Below are positions 52,251-61,139 of a DNA stretch of 64,000 nucleotides, in pieces. The translations under genes and the position numbers were made by a program. This DNA comes from Oceanimonas doudoroffii (GTDB lineage Bacteria > Pseudomonadota > Gammaproteobacteria > Enterobacterales > Aeromonadaceae). How positions within the stretch are numbered: the stretch's first letter is position 1; the number at the start of each line of letters is the position of its first letter. Under the pieces are notes generated by a model that did not search any database, was not told the origin of the DNA, and saw only the letters and a list, made by a program, of their open reading frames with translations. The DNA lies in contig NZ_NBIM01000003.1 in assembly GCF_002242685.1 (NCBI RefSeq), positions 62,001-126,000 of the forward strand, given 5' to 3'.

Positions 52251-54026
52251 ATGGCTAAAATGAAAGCAATCGAAGCGGCCGCTAAAATCCTGGAGCTGGA
52301 AGGTGTCACCAAAGCCTTTGGCGTTCCCGGCGCCGCCATCAACCCCTTCTACGCCGCGCTCAAGGGTCTCGGCTCCATCAGCCACGTACTGGCCCGCCAC
52401 GTTGAAGGCGCGTCTCACATGGCCGAAGGCTACACCCGTGCCAACCCGGGCAACATTGGTGTGTGTATCGGTACTTCCGGCCCTGCCGGCACCGACATGA
52501 TCACCGGCCTGTATTCCGCTTCCGCCGACTCCATTCCGATTCTGTGCATCACCGGCCAGGCGCCGCGTGCCCGTATGCACAAGGAAGACTTCCAGGCCGT
52601 AGACATCGAGTCCATCGCCAAGCCGGTTGCCAAGTGGGCCACCACCGTACTGGAGCCGGGCCAGGTTCCCGGTGTGTTCCAACAGGCCTTCCACATCATG
52701 CGCTCCGGTCGTCCCGGCCCCGTGCTGATCGACCTGCCGTTCGACGTGCAAATGGCCGAGATCGAGTTCGATCCGGAAGCCTACCAGCCGATGACTCCCT
52801 ACAAGCCGGCCGCGACCCGCATTCAGGTTGAAAAGGCCCTGACCATGCTGAACGCCGCCGACAAGCCGCTGCTGGTTTCCGGTGGTGGTGTTATCAACGC
52901 CGACGCTGCTGCCCTGCTGACCGAGTTCGCCGAAGTGCTGAACGTGCCGGTTATCCCGACCCTGATGGGCTGGGGCACCATTCCCGACGACCACGGCCTG
53001 ATGGCGGGTATGTGCGGTCTGCAGACCTCTCACCGCTACGGTAACGCCAACCTGCTGGCTTCCGACTTCGTACTGGGTGTAGGTAACCGTTGGGCCAACC
53101 GTCACACCGGTTCCGTAGAGGTTTACACCAAGGGTCGTAAGTTCGTTCACGTTGACATCGAACCCACTCAGATCGGTCGTGTATTCGGTCCGGACCTGGG
53201 CATCGTGTCCGACGCCAAAGCCGCTCTGGAACTGTTCGTTGAAGTCGCCAAAGAGTGGAAAGCGGCCGGTAAACTGAAAGACCGTGGCGCCTGGGTTGCC
53301 GAGTGTCAGGAGCGCAAGCGCACCCTGCAGCGCAAGACCCACTTCGACAACACTCCGGTTAAGCCGCAGCGTGTATACGAAGAAATGAACAAGGCCTTCG
53401 GCCGCGACACCACCTACGTGTCCACTATCGGTCTGTCCCAGATCGCTGCCGCCCAGTTCCTGCACGTGTACAAAGAGCGTAACTGGATCAACTGTGGTCA
53501 GGCTGGCCCTCTGGGTTGGACCATTCCGGCCGCCCTGGGCGTATGTGCCGCCGAGCCGGGCCGCAACGTGGTTGCCCTGTCCGGTGACTACGACTTCCAG
53601 TTCATGATCGAGGAGCTGGCCGTAGGTGCCCAGTTCAAACTGCCCTACATTCACGTGCTGGTGAACAACTCCTACCTGGGCCTGATCCGTCAGTCTCAGC
53701 GCGGCTTCGACATGGACTACTGCGTACAGCTGTCCTTTGAAAACATCAACGCGCCGGAGCTGGGCGAGTACGGTGTTGACCACAAGGCCGTGGTTGAAGG
53801 CCTGGGCTGTAAAGCTATCCGCGTATTCAAGCCGGAAGACATTGCTCCCGCCTTTGAAGAAGCCAAGAAGCTGATGGCCGAGCACTCCGTACCGGTAGTG
53901 GTTGAAGTGATTCTGGAGCGCGTCACCAACATCTCCATGGGTGTTGAAATCGACGCCGTCAACGAGTTCGAAGAGCTGGCCGAAAAGGGTGAAGACGCCC
54001 CCACCGCCATCTCTCTGCTGGACTGA
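52251..54026 (+). CDS. gcl: Glyoxylate carboligase
   Basis: Gcl joins two glyoxylate molecules to tartronate semialdehyde and CO2 using thiamine diphosphate. The 591-residue protein is close to E. coli Gcl along its whole length. As in E. coli, Val51 ([10 protein letters not shown]) stands where other family members have the catalytic Glu, a specific mark of this enzyme. Other blocks: [34 protein letters not shown], and the ThDP region [17 protein letters not shown]. It begins the gcl-hyi-glxR-glycerate kinase operon. Its codons (CGT, GGT, GTT preferred) point to high expression. Confidence 0.97.
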   Translation: MAKMKAIEAAAKILELEGVTKAFGVPGAAINPFYAALKGLGSISHVLARHVEGASHMAEGYTRANPGNIGVCIGTSGPAGTDMITGLYSASADSIPILCITGQAPRARMHKEDFQAVDIESIAKPVAKWATTVLEPGQVPGVFQQAFHIMRSGRPGPVLIDLPFDVQMAEIEFDPEAYQPMTPYKPAATRIQVEKALTMLNAADKPLLVSGGGVINADAAALLTEFAEVLNVPVIPTLMGWGTIPDDHGLMAGMCGLQTSHRYGNANLLASDFVLGVGNRWANRHTGSVEVYTKGRKFVHVDIEPTQIGRVFGPDLGIVSDAKAALELFVEVAKEWKAAGKLKDRGAWVAECQERKRTLQRKTHFDNTPVKPQRVYEEMNKAFGRDTTYVSTIGLSQIAAAQFLHVYKERNWINCGQAGPLGWTIPAALGVCAAEPGRNVVALSGDYDFQFMIEELAVGAQFKLPYIHVLVNNSYLGLIRQSQRGFDMDYCVQLSFENINAPELGEYGVDHKAVVEGLGCKAIRVFKPEDIAPAFEEAKKLMAEHSVPVVVEVILERVTNISMGVEIDAVNEFEELAEKGEDAPTAISLLD

Positions 54027-54037
54027 TTGATGACAGC

Positions 54038-54059
54038 GATGGGGCTCACGGGCCCCATC
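54038..54059. terminator. Hairpin between gcl and hyi
   Basis: GATGGGGC (54038-54045) pairs perfectly with GCCCCATC (54052-54059). With no T tract it more likely protects the gcl 3' end or sets the gcl:hyi ratio than ends transcription. Confidence 0.5.
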
Positions 54060-54094
54060 CTGACTTTGCCCCCAACTGAACAAAGGACATCGCA

Positions 54095-54877
54095 ATGCCG
54101 AAATTAGCTGCCAACCTGTCGATGCTGTTTACCGAAGTCGACTTCCTGGATCGTTTCGACGCCGCCGCCAAGGCCGGCTTCAAGGGTGTTGAATACCTGT
54201 TTCCCTATGATTTCGCCGCCGGCGACATCAAGGCAAGGCTTGAGGCCAACGGCCTGACCCAGGTACTGTTCAACCTGCCCGCCGGTGACTGGAACGGTGG
54301 CGAGCGCGGTATCGCCTGTCACCCGGATCGGGTTGAAGAATTCAAGGCCGGCGTCGACAAGGCCATCGAATACGCCAAGGTACTGGGCAACACCCAGGTG
54401 AACTGTCTGGCCGGTATTCAGCCTGCCGGTGTGGCTTACGAAGAAGCGGAAGCGACCTTCGTGGCCAACCTCAAGTACGCCGCCGACAAACTGAAGGATG
54501 CCGGCATCAAGCTGATCGCCGAGGCCATCAACACCCGCGACATTCCCGGCTTCTTCCTGAACAACACTCAGCAGGCGCTGGATATCATCGAGAAGGTGGG
54601 CTCCGACAATCTGGCCTTCCAGTATGACATCTACCACATGCAGATCATGGAAGGGGACATCATCCCGACCATGGAGAAGAACCTGAGCATTATCAACCAC
54701 ATTCAGCTGGCTGATAACCCGGGTCGTCACGAGCCGGGCACCGGCGAACTGAACTACCACAACATCTTCGCCTTCCTGGACAAGGTGGGCTACGACGGCT
54801 GGATCGGTGCCGAGTACAAGCCGGCCACCACCACCGAAGCCGGCCTGGGCTGGCTCAAGACCCACGGCGTGGTCTGA
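54095..54877 (+). CDS. hyi: Hydroxypyruvate isomerase
   Basis: Hyi interconverts tartronate semialdehyde and hydroxypyruvate. The 260-residue TIM-barrel protein of the xylose-isomerase-like family starts MPKLAANLSMLFTEVDFLDRF and contains GVEYLFPYDF, LIAEAINTRDIPGFFLN (catalytic Glu), YDIYHMQIMEGD and HIQLADNPGRHEPGTGEL, all typical of Hyi. It follows gcl by about 70 bases in the same direction, with an AAAGGACAT site. Confidence 0.96.
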   Translation: MPKLAANLSMLFTEVDFLDRFDAAAKAGFKGVEYLFPYDFAAGDIKARLEANGLTQVLFNLPAGDWNGGERGIACHPDRVEEFKAGVDKAIEYAKVLGNTQVNCLAGIQPAGVAYEEAEATFVANLKYAADKLKDAGIKLIAEAINTRDIPGFFLNNTQQALDIIEKVGSDNLAFQYDIYHMQIMEGDIIPTMEKNLSIINHIQLADNPGRHEPGTGELNYHNIFAFLDKVGYDGWIGAEYKPATTTEAGLGWLKTHGVV

Positions 54878-54946
54878 GGTTTTTCACTCAATTCGGTTTT
54901 CCACGAGGCCGGTACGCCGGCGTCTTCAGACAAAAGGATAACGAAC

Positions 54947-55834
54947 ATGAAAATTGGTTTTATTGGCACCGGTATCATGGGCAAGCCCATGGCTCAGAAC
55001 CTGCAAAAAGCCGGTCACACCCTGTACTTCTCCGAGCACTACAACAAAGCCCCGGAAGAACTGCTGGGTGACAACGGTATCGCCCTGGCCAACCCCAAGG
55101 CCGTGGCCGAAGCCGCCGACGTGATCATCACCATGGTACCCAACACCCCGCAGGTTGAGGCCGTACTGTTCGGTGAAAACGGCGCGGCCCTGGGCCTGTC
55201 TGCCGGCAAGGTAGTGGTGGACATGTCTTCCATCTCTCCCATCGCCACCAAGGAAATCGCCAAGCGTGTTAACGAAACCGGTGCCGACTTCCTGGATGCC
55301 CCGGTCTCCGGCGGTGAAGTAGGCGCCATCAATGCCACCCTGACCATCATGGTAGGCGGTGAACAGGCCGTGTTTGACAAGATCAAGCCGCTGTTCGACA
55401 TCATGGGCAAGAACATCACCCTGGTAGGCGGTAACGGTGACGGCCAGACCACCAAGGTGGCCAACCAGATCATCGTGGCCCTGAACATTGAAGCCGTTGC
55501 CGAAGCCCTGGTGTTTGCCTCCAAGGCAGGCGCCGATCCGGCCAAGGTACGTGAAGCCCTGATGGGTGGCTTCGCCTCTTCCAAGATCCTGGAAGTGCAC
55601 GGTGAGCGCATGGTAAAAGGCACCTTCGATCCGGGCTTCCGTATCGCCCTGCACCAGAAGGATCTGAACCTGGCCCTGAGCGGTGCCCGCGAGCTGGGCG
55701 TTTCCCTGCCCAACACCGCCGGCGCACAGGAGCTGTTCAACACCTGTAACGCCCTGGGCGGTGCCGGCTGGGATCACTCCGGCATGGTCAAGGCGCTGGA
55801 GCACCTGGCCAACCACAACATTCGGGGCGAGTAA
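54947..55834 (+). CDS. glxR: 2-hydroxy-3-oxopropionate (tartronate semialdehyde) reductase
   Basis: This 295-residue beta-hydroxyacid dehydrogenase reduces tartronate semialdehyde to glycerate. It has the nucleotide-binding GFIGTGIMGKPMAQNL, the substrate-binding DAPVSGGEVGAINATLTIMVGG and the catalytic Lys in TTKVANQIIV. Its place after gcl and hyi matches E. coli glxR. Codon choice is as in gcl. A 12-bp perfect hairpin follows, separating it from the glycerate kinase. Confidence 0.95.
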   Translation: MKIGFIGTGIMGKPMAQNLQKAGHTLYFSEHYNKAPEELLGDNGIALANPKAVAEAADVIITMVPNTPQVEAVLFGENGAALGLSAGKVVVDMSSISPIATKEIAKRVNETGADFLDAPVSGGEVGAINATLTIMVGGEQAVFDKIKPLFDIMGKNITLVGGNGDGQTTKVANQIIVALNIEAVAEALVFASKAGADPAKVREALMGGFASSKILEVHGERMVKGTFDPGFRIALHQKDLNLALSGARELGVSLPNTAGAQELFNTCNALGGAGWDHSGMVKALEHLANHNIRGE

Positions 55835-55842
55835 GTCCTGAA

Positions 55843-55878
55843 CCGAACGGCGGCGTTGAGGCTTCAGCCGCCGTTCGG
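55843..55878. terminator. Perfect 12-bp hairpin between glxR and the glycerate kinase
   Basis: CCGAACGGCGGC (55843-55854) pairs perfectly with GCCGCCGTTCGG (55867-55878). No T tract follows. It may partly terminate, making the kinase less expressed than the first three genes, or stabilise their mRNA. Confidence 0.6.
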
Positions 55879-56020
55879 GACACCTCGGGGCGAACGTCGG
55901 TGAAAAGATGACTTTCACTCAGGGGGCTTTGTGTTAGACACTGGTCGCCGGTCGTTCTGCCCCACCCCGTTTTGAATCAACAACAGCACCAAGACAGCCG
56001 TTTTTTCAGGAGTATTTGCA

Positions 56021-57289
56021 ATGGATATCCAACCCAAGGAGTTGTTACAGCAGTTATTCGACAGCGCCGTGGCCGCCGCCCTGCCCAAGGGTAACTTGGC
56101 CGAATACCTGCCCAAGGATACTCGTCAAAAAGCCGTTGTTATCGGTGCCGGCAAGGCCGCCGCCTCCATGGCCGCCGAGCTGGACGCCATCTGGGAAGGG
56201 GAACTGTCCGGCGTGGTGGTCACCCGCTACGACCACGGCGCCCCCTGTGAGCGCATTGAGGTGATTGAAGCCGCCCACCCGGTGCCGGATGATGCCGGTG
56301 AGCGCGTGGGCCGCCGCATTCTCGAGCTGGTGCAAGGCCTGGGTGAAGACGATCTGGTGATCTGCCTGTTGTCCGGCGGTGGTTCTTCCCTCCTGAGCCT
56401 GCCGGCCCCGGGCCTGACCCTGTCCGACAAGCAGGCCATCAACAAGGCCCTGCTCAAGTCCGGCGCCGCCATTGATGAAATGAACTGCGTGCGCAAGCAC
56501 CTGTCCGGCATCAAGGGTGGCCGCCTGGCCGCCGCCGCCTATCCGGCCCGCCTGATTGCCCTGGGTATCTCCGACGTGCCCGGCGACGAAGCCACCGTGA
56601 TCGCGTCCGGTCCGACCGTGGCGGATCCAACCACCTCCGCCCAGGCCCTGGCCATTCTCGACAGCTACGGCATCGAAGTGGGTGCCCACGTGCGTGCCTG
56701 GCTGGAAAGCCCCGAGTCCGAAACCGTCAAGCCCGGTGACGAGCGCCTGAGCAAGGCCGAGTTCCACATGATCGCCACCCCTCAGGATGCCCTGGACGCC
56801 GCCGCCCACCTGGCCCGCTCCAAGGGCCTGGCGCCGCTGGTGCTGGGTGACTGCATTGAGGGTGAGTCCCGGGAAGTGGCCAAGGTACACGCCGCCATCG
56901 CCAAGCAGATCCTCAAGTGCGGCCAGCCCGTACAGGCGCCCTGCGTGATCCTGTCCGGCGGTGAAACCACGGTCACCATCAAGGGCAACGGCCGGGGCGG
57001 CCGCAACAGCGAATTCATGCTCAGCCTGTTCAACGAGCTCAAGGGTCAGGCCGGCGTGTATGCCCTGGCCGCCGACACCGACGGCATTGACGGCGTGGAA
57101 GACAACGCCGGCGCCCTGATCACTCCCGAGCTGTTCGCACGAGCGGAAGCCGCCGGCCTGAAAGCCGAAGACTACCTGGCCAACAACGACAGCTACGGTT
57201 TCTTCTCCCAGCTGGAAGCCCTGGTGGAAACCGGTCCGACCCGCACCAACGTCAATGACTTCCGTGCCATTCTGGTGCTGCCGAAATAA
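56021..57289 (+). CDS. Glycerate 2-kinase (DUF4147/MOFRL type)
   Basis: The 422-residue kinase phosphorylates D-glycerate to 2-phosphoglycerate, feeding lower glycolysis. It has the TtuD/GckA two-part layout: the N-terminal DUF4147 domain (VVIGAGKAAASMAAEL, LSGGGSSLLSLPAPGL, NCVRKHLSGIKGGRLAAAAYP) and a C-terminal MOFRL domain (CVILSGGETTVTIKGNGRGGRNSEF, ALAADTDGIDG). This class differs from the GarK-type kinase that ends the same pathway in E. coli. It is last in the glyoxylate operon and is followed by a bidirectional terminator. TTCAGGAG precedes the ATG. Confidence 0.95.
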   Translation: MDIQPKELLQQLFDSAVAAALPKGNLAEYLPKDTRQKAVVIGAGKAAASMAAELDAIWEGELSGVVVTRYDHGAPCERIEVIEAAHPVPDDAGERVGRRILELVQGLGEDDLVICLLSGGGSSLLSLPAPGLTLSDKQAINKALLKSGAAIDEMNCVRKHLSGIKGGRLAAAAYPARLIALGISDVPGDEATVIASGPTVADPTTSAQALAILDSYGIEVGAHVRAWLESPESETVKPGDERLSKAEFHMIATPQDALDAAAHLARSKGLAPLVLGDCIEGESREVAKVHAAIAKQILKCGQPVQAPCVILSGGETTVTIKGNGRGGRNSEFMLSLFNELKGQAGVYALAADTDGIDGVEDNAGALITPELFARAEAAGLKAEDYLANNDSYGFFSQLEALVETGPTRTNVNDFRAILVLPK

Positions 57290-57307
57290 CCGAAAGCGAC
57301 CGCCATT

Positions 57308-57339
57308 ATAATAAAAGCACCCAAGGGTGCTTTTATTAT
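57308..57339. terminator. Bidirectional terminator between the glycerate kinase and the aldehyde dehydrogenase
   Basis: ATAATAAAAGCACCC (57308-57322) pairs perfectly with GGGTGCTTTTATTAT (57325-57339). The arm ends provide a T run on both strands, so it ends both convergent operons. Confidence 0.93.
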
Positions 57340-57359
57340 GCTCATTGAACTGCCGGTGT

Positions 57360-58856
57360 TTACAGCTTGATCCAGGTAGCCTTCAGCTCGGTGTACTTGT
57401 CAAAGGCGTGCAGGGATTTGTCTCGGCCATTACCCGACTGCTTGAAGCCCCCAAAAGGTGCCGTCATGTCGCCGCCATCGTACTGGTTGATCCAGACGCT
57501 ACCGGCCCGCAAGGCCTTGCCGGCCAGGTGCGCTTTGGACAAGTCCCGGGTCCATACCGCGGCCGCCAGGCCATAAATGGTGTCATTGGCGATGGCAATG
57601 GCGTCCTCAAAACTTTCAAAGGTCATCACCGACAACACAGGGCCAAATATTTCCTCCCGGGCAATACGCATGTCACTGGTGACCTGATCAAACAGGGTGG
57701 GTTCAACAAAGAAACCGCCGCTTTCCTGTCGCACCTGCCGGCCCCCCACCACCAGCCTGGCGCCTTCTTCCTGGGCAGAGCGAATGTAACCCAGCACCGT
57801 CTCGGTTTGTGCCTGATCCACCAGGGCGCCGACCCGGGTTTCCAGTTCCAGAGGATGTCCGGGCTGCCAGTATTCCCGCAGGGCGCTCGCCACTTTCTCA
57901 ACAAACACATCCTTGATGGGGGCCTCCACCAGCAGACGGGAGCCGGCGGTGCAGACTTCTCCCTGGTTGAACGCGATGGCCGCCGCCGCCGAGCGGGCCG
58001 CTTCATCCAGATCCGGCGCATCGGCAAAGACGATGTTCGGGCTCTTGCCTCCCGCCTCCAGCCAGACCCGTTTCATGTTCGACTCGCCCGCATAGATCAT
58101 CAGCTGTTTGGCAATCCGGCTGGAGCCGGTAAAGACCAGGGTATCCACGTCCATATGCAGGGCCAGAGCCTTGCCCACTGTGTGGCCGTAACCGGGCAGC
58201 ACATTCAGCACCCCGGCGGGCAAGCCCGCTTCCAGGGCCAGGGCCGCCAGGCGAATGGCTGTGAGCGGGGATTTTTCCGATGGTTTGAGGATCACCGAGT
58301 TGCCGGTCGCCAGGGCCGGGCCCAGCTTCCAGCAGGCCATCATCATCGGGAAGTTCCAGGGCACAATGGCCGCCACCACGCCCACTGGCTCACGGGTGAC
58401 CAGTCCCAGTTCGTCATGCGCGGTGGCAGCCACTTCATCGTAGATTTTGTCGATAGCCTCGGCAGACCAGCGAATGGCCCGCTCGGTGGCCGGCACATCC
58501 ACCGCAAGGGAATCCCTGATGGGCTTGCCCATATCCAGGGTTTCCAGCAGCGCCAGCTCCTCGGCATGTTCGGCGATCAAATCGGCAAAGCGCAGCATCA
58601 CCGCTTTGCGCCGGGTCGGCGCCAGCCGCGACCATATGCCCGACTCAAAGGTCTGCCGGGCACTGCTGGCTGCCAGCTCGGCATCCTCCTGCTCACAGCT
58701 CGCCACCCGCGCCAGCAAGCGCTGATCGATGGGGCTGATACAGTCAAAGGTCTGACCCTGCAGCGCCTCCCGGTACTCGCCATTGATAAAGCAGCGACCC
58801 TCTATGCATAGCTGCCGGGCTCGTGTTTCCCAATCCGTTATGGTGTTCTGGCTCAT
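57360..58856 (-). CDS. PuuC/KauB-type aldehyde dehydrogenase
   Basis: This 498-residue NAD(P)-dependent aldehyde dehydrogenase has VVAAIVPWNFPMMMACWKLGPAL, the catalytic Glu in LEAGGKSPNIVFADAPDLD, the catalytic Cys in NQGEVCTAGSRL and the C-terminal NQYDGGDMTAPFGGFKQSGNGRDKSLHAFDKYTELK signature (read in parts) of PuuC/KauB enzymes, which oxidise aminoaldehydes from polyamines or guanidinobutyraldehyde. Its start overlaps the stop of the upstream amidotransferase by 4 bases, so the two are translationally coupled. Beside the P450/glutamine-synthetase genes, it likely oxidises an aminoaldehyde or gamma-glutamyl-aminoaldehyde. Confidence 0.9.
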   Translation of the reverse strand: MSQNTITDWETRARQLCIEGRCFINGEYREALQGQTFDCISPIDQRLLARVASCEQEDAELAASSARQTFESGIWSRLAPTRRKAVMLRFADLIAEHAEELALLETLDMGKPIRDSLAVDVPATERAIRWSAEAIDKIYDEVAATAHDELGLVTREPVGVVAAIVPWNFPMMMACWKLGPALATGNSVILKPSEKSPLTAIRLAALALEAGLPAGVLNVLPGYGHTVGKALALHMDVDTLVFTGSSRIAKQLMIYAGESNMKRVWLEAGGKSPNIVFADAPDLDEAARSAAAAIAFNQGEVCTAGSRLLVEAPIKDVFVEKVASALREYWQPGHPLELETRVGALVDQAQTETVLGYIRSAQEEGARLVVGGRQVRQESGGFFVEPTLFDQVTSDMRIAREEIFGPVLSVMTFESFEDAIAIANDTIYGLAAAVWTRDLSKAHLAGKALRAGSVWINQYDGGDMTAPFGGFKQSGNGRDKSLHAFDKYTELKATWIKL

Positions 58857-59611
58857 TTTGCTTCCCTTGTATCTGCCTGTTGCTTCACTGATAGCTGCGC
58901 ATTACCCCGCTCTGTCACGACACAGGGCTCGCCCAGCGAGTGTAAAAAGTCCTGCAGCATCCGTTTTAAATTGGCCCGGTTTTCCGGCTGCCGCAGCTCG
59001 ATTTCCCGGCGCAGTCGTTCGGGCAGATCCCCCACCTCTTGCAGGAAGCTGCGCCCTTCCTCAGTCTGGCGCCAGCTTGCCGTCCAGGTATCGAACATGG
59101 CTGGCGTAATTTCCGGATGGAACTGGACGCCCATGACCCGCTCCTGGCGAAACACCTGCTGGGCCAGCTCGGTACGCCCCAGCAGCGCGGCCGTGGGCGG
59201 CGCCGTGAAGGCATCGAAATGGAAATTTAGCCAAGGCCCCGCATGAACCCAATCATCGGTCGGCGTCTCGATATGGCACCAGCCAATTTCCGGTGTGTGG
59301 TTGCGCGCCACCCCGCCCCCCAGCACCCGGGCCAGCAACTGGCTGCCAAAGCAGATCCCCAGTACGGGGACGCCCCTGTCGATCACCTGCCGCAGCCAGG
59401 TGATTTCTTTTTGCAACCAGGGCAGGCTGTCGTCATAAGCCGCATCAATACTGCCCATCACAAACAGCAGCTCCAGGGTCTCCGGATCCGGCAATGCTCC
59501 CTCGATACAGACCACATCCAGGGTGATGCCCAGCTCCAGCAAGGCGTCCGGCAGGCTGCCGACAAGATCCGTCTTCGCATGAATCAGCGCAACGGCACGG
59601 CGAATAGTCAT
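58853..59611 (-). CDS. Class I glutamine amidotransferase-like hydrolase (copy 1)
   Basis: The 252-residue stand-alone GATase-1 domain has the nucleophile Cys87 in VLGICFGSQLLARVLGG, and the catalytic His-Glu in GVQFHPEITP. It belongs to the GMP-synthase-like branch (PF00117), not the PuuD peptidase-C26 branch, though a similar role, hydrolysing a gamma-glutamyl amide, is plausible beside a PuuC-like dehydrogenase. Aniline-degradation clusters contain such proteins (AtdA2/TdnT) with a glutamine-synthetase homologue. I start at the Met at 59609-59611, 8 bases after AAGGAT. A promoter with a variant of the shared operator lies upstream. Confidence 0.85.
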   Translation of the reverse strand: MTIRRAVALIHAKTDLVGSLPDALLELGITLDVVCIEGALPDPETLELLFVMGSIDAAYDDSLPWLQKEITWLRQVIDRGVPVLGICFGSQLLARVLGGGVARNHTPEIGWCHIETPTDDWVHAGPWLNFHFDAFTAPPTAALLGRTELAQQVFRQERVMGVQFHPEITPAMFDTWTASWRQTEEGRSFLQEVGDLPERLRREIELRQPENRANLKRMLQDFLHSLGEPCVVTERGNAQLSVKQQADTREAK

Positions 59612-59641
59612 GGCAATCATCCTTATCAACCAAAATCATTC

Positions 59642-59655
59642 TAAACCATATCTTA
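59642..59655. promoter_or_regulatory. Variant operator at the amidotransferase/ALDH promoter
   Basis: TAAACCATATCTTA matches the core AAAACCATATTTTA of the two strong sites at 12 of 14 positions. It overlaps the minus-strand -10 (TATGGT). This suggests one regulator for both divergent operons. Confidence 0.5.
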
Positions 59656-59767
59656 AGTCGTCGAGTTTTCCAATCATCCCGATCAATGCACGTCTTTATT
59701 CCGTTATCACCCCGGTAATAAATACCCGGATAAACCACAAAAACGATCGTTATCACTAAAATCGCGC

Positions 59768-59796
59768 TTGAAAAATATAAAACCATATTTTAACTT
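59768..59796 (+). promoter_or_regulatory. P450 operon promoter with embedded operator
   Basis: TTGAAA (-35, 59768-59773) is 17 bases from TAACTT (-10, 59791-59796). The spacer carries TATAAAACCATATTTTA (59776-59792), a TAAAA-CCATA-TTTTA dyad. The block 59768-59792 is identical at 24 of 25 positions to 63676-63700 before the glutamine-synthetase-like gene. Confidence 0.7.
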
Positions 59797-59918
59797 TATT
59801 GTCACTTGGGCCGCGCCATGCACCGCCCTGTCATACCCATGATTTGTGACGATGGGTCACAAACGAACACGGCACGCCTGAACGGAAGATCAAGGCCGCA
59901 TATATACGGAGGTAGTCC

Positions 59919-61139
59919 ATGCTTTCCTGTCCCCAGAGCACCCTCGAGAATATCCCTTACCTGGATGTCGCCGATCCCGCCTTTTCCATGCGCTCGCCCG
60001 AAGTGATCGCGGCCAGGGAAAAAAGCTGGTGCGCCCGCACCCCCTACGGCATTGCCGTGTTGCGCTACGATGAGGTTAACCACCTGCTGCGCGACCAGCG
60101 CCTGCGTCAGGGCAGCTACGCCTGGCCGGCCCACAACAAGGCCACCGGCAGTTTTTCCGACTGGTGGATGCGTATGCTGTTGAGCCGTGAAGGCGCCGAC
60201 CATTCCCGTCTGCGCCGTCTCGCCAATCCGGCGTTTGCGCCCAAGCTGGTTAAAAAACTGACGCCGGTTTTTCAGGAAATCGCCAGCGAGCTGATCGATG
60301 AGTTTATCGAGAATGAGCAGTGCGACTTTGTCAGCCAGTTTGCCGAGCCCTATGCGACCCAGGTGATCTGCACCCTGCTGGGCCTGCCCCGCTCCGAGTG
60401 GAAGGCGCTCGCCACCCTGGCCAGCGACATGGGCCTGGCCCTGGGAGTGACCTTCAAGCAGGATGAAGCCGTGATCAATGCGGCCACCGACAAGCTGTTC
60501 CAGTATGCCGAGCAGGCCGTCGCCAATCTGAAGCAGCAGGGACTGGGCGACGACTTCCTCAGCAACCTGATCCGGGCCAACCAGGAAAATGAAGAAGCCC
60601 TGAGCAATACCGAGCTGTACGACATGATAGTGCTGGCCATTTTCGGCGGCATCGATACCACCCGTAACCAGCTCTCCCTGGCCATGGACCTGTTTATCCA
60701 ACACCCGGAGCAATGGAAATTGCTGGGCAAGCAGCCGGAGCTGGCTCGGGCCGCGGTGGAAGAAGTCATGCGGGTTCGCCCCACCGTCACCTGGGTCACC
60801 CGTGAAGCACTGGAAGACTTCACCTTTCAGGGGCTGGACATCAAAAAAGGCACCACGGTTCATCTGTTCAGCCAGTCGGCCGGCACGGATCCCAGGGCCA
60901 TGTCCAACCCGGAATTCGATATTACCGCCAAGCGGTGCCCGCACTTTGGCTTTGGCGCCGGGGCCCACCACTGTATCGGCCACTTTATTGCCCGCGGTGA
61001 TATGACCGAGGCCCTGGCCCTGCTGGCCCAGCGACTGCACCAGCCCCATTACAACGGGGAGGCGGCCTGGCTGCCCGACAGCGGCAACACAGGCGCCATC
61101 TCCATGCCCATTGCCTTTGCGCCCATGGAGCTCCCATGA
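59919..61139 (+). CDS. Cytochrome P450, flavodoxin-linked type
   Basis: The 406-residue soluble bacterial P450 has the I-helix oxygen-activation motif FGGIDTTRNQ, the K-helix ExxR in EEVMR and the haem loop FGFGAGAHHCIG with the ligand Cys352. P450s insert one oxygen atom from O2, here with electrons supplied by the coupled reductase and flavodoxin encoded next (stop/start overlap ATGA). The substrate is unknown; the surrounding amidotransferase, glutamine-synthetase-like and aminoaldehyde dehydrogenase genes point to an amine or its gamma-glutamyl derivative. GGAGG precedes the ATG. I do not recognise a named CYP family with certainty. Confidence 0.93.
   Translation: MLSCPQSTLENIPYLDVADPAFSMRSPEVIAAREKSWCARTPYGIAVLRYDEVNHLLRDQRLRQGSYAWPAHNKATGSFSDWWMRMLLSREGADHSRLRRLANPAFAPKLVKKLTPVFQEIASELIDEFIENEQCDFVSQFAEPYATQVICTLLGLPRSEWKALATLASDMGLALGVTFKQDEAVINAATDKLFQYAEQAVANLKQQGLGDDFLSNLIRANQENEEALSNTELYDMIVLAIFGGIDTTRNQLSLAMDLFIQHPEQWKLLGKQPELARAAVEEVMRVRPTVTWVTREALEDFTFQGLDIKKGTTVHLFSQSAGTDPRAMSNPEFDITAKRCPHFGFGAGAHHCIGHFIARGDMTEALALLAQRLHQPHYNGEAAWLPDSGNTGAISMPIAFAPMELP

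Larger units (their letters stand above)
59612..59918. other. Divergent control region between the amidotransferase/ALDH operon and the P450 operon
   Basis: This 307-base stretch holds no gene. It contains the minus-strand promoter (TTGGAA, 17 bases, TATGGT on the minus strand, about 59648-59676) with the variant operator 59642-59655, and the plus-strand promoter/operator at 59768-59796. The rest is AT-rich. The 5' leader of the P450 operon is about 115 bases. Confidence 0.6.

Noticed and set aside
52230..54095. Long minus-strand frame opposite gcl
   Set aside because: Mirror frame of a highly codon-biased gene; gcl matches its family across the whole length.
57360..58856. Assigning this aldehyde dehydrogenase to the arginine pathway as KauB
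   Set aside because: Its sequence would allow it, but it is coupled to a glutamine amidotransferase and faces the P450 locus, while the gbuA operon has its own aldehyde dehydrogenase.
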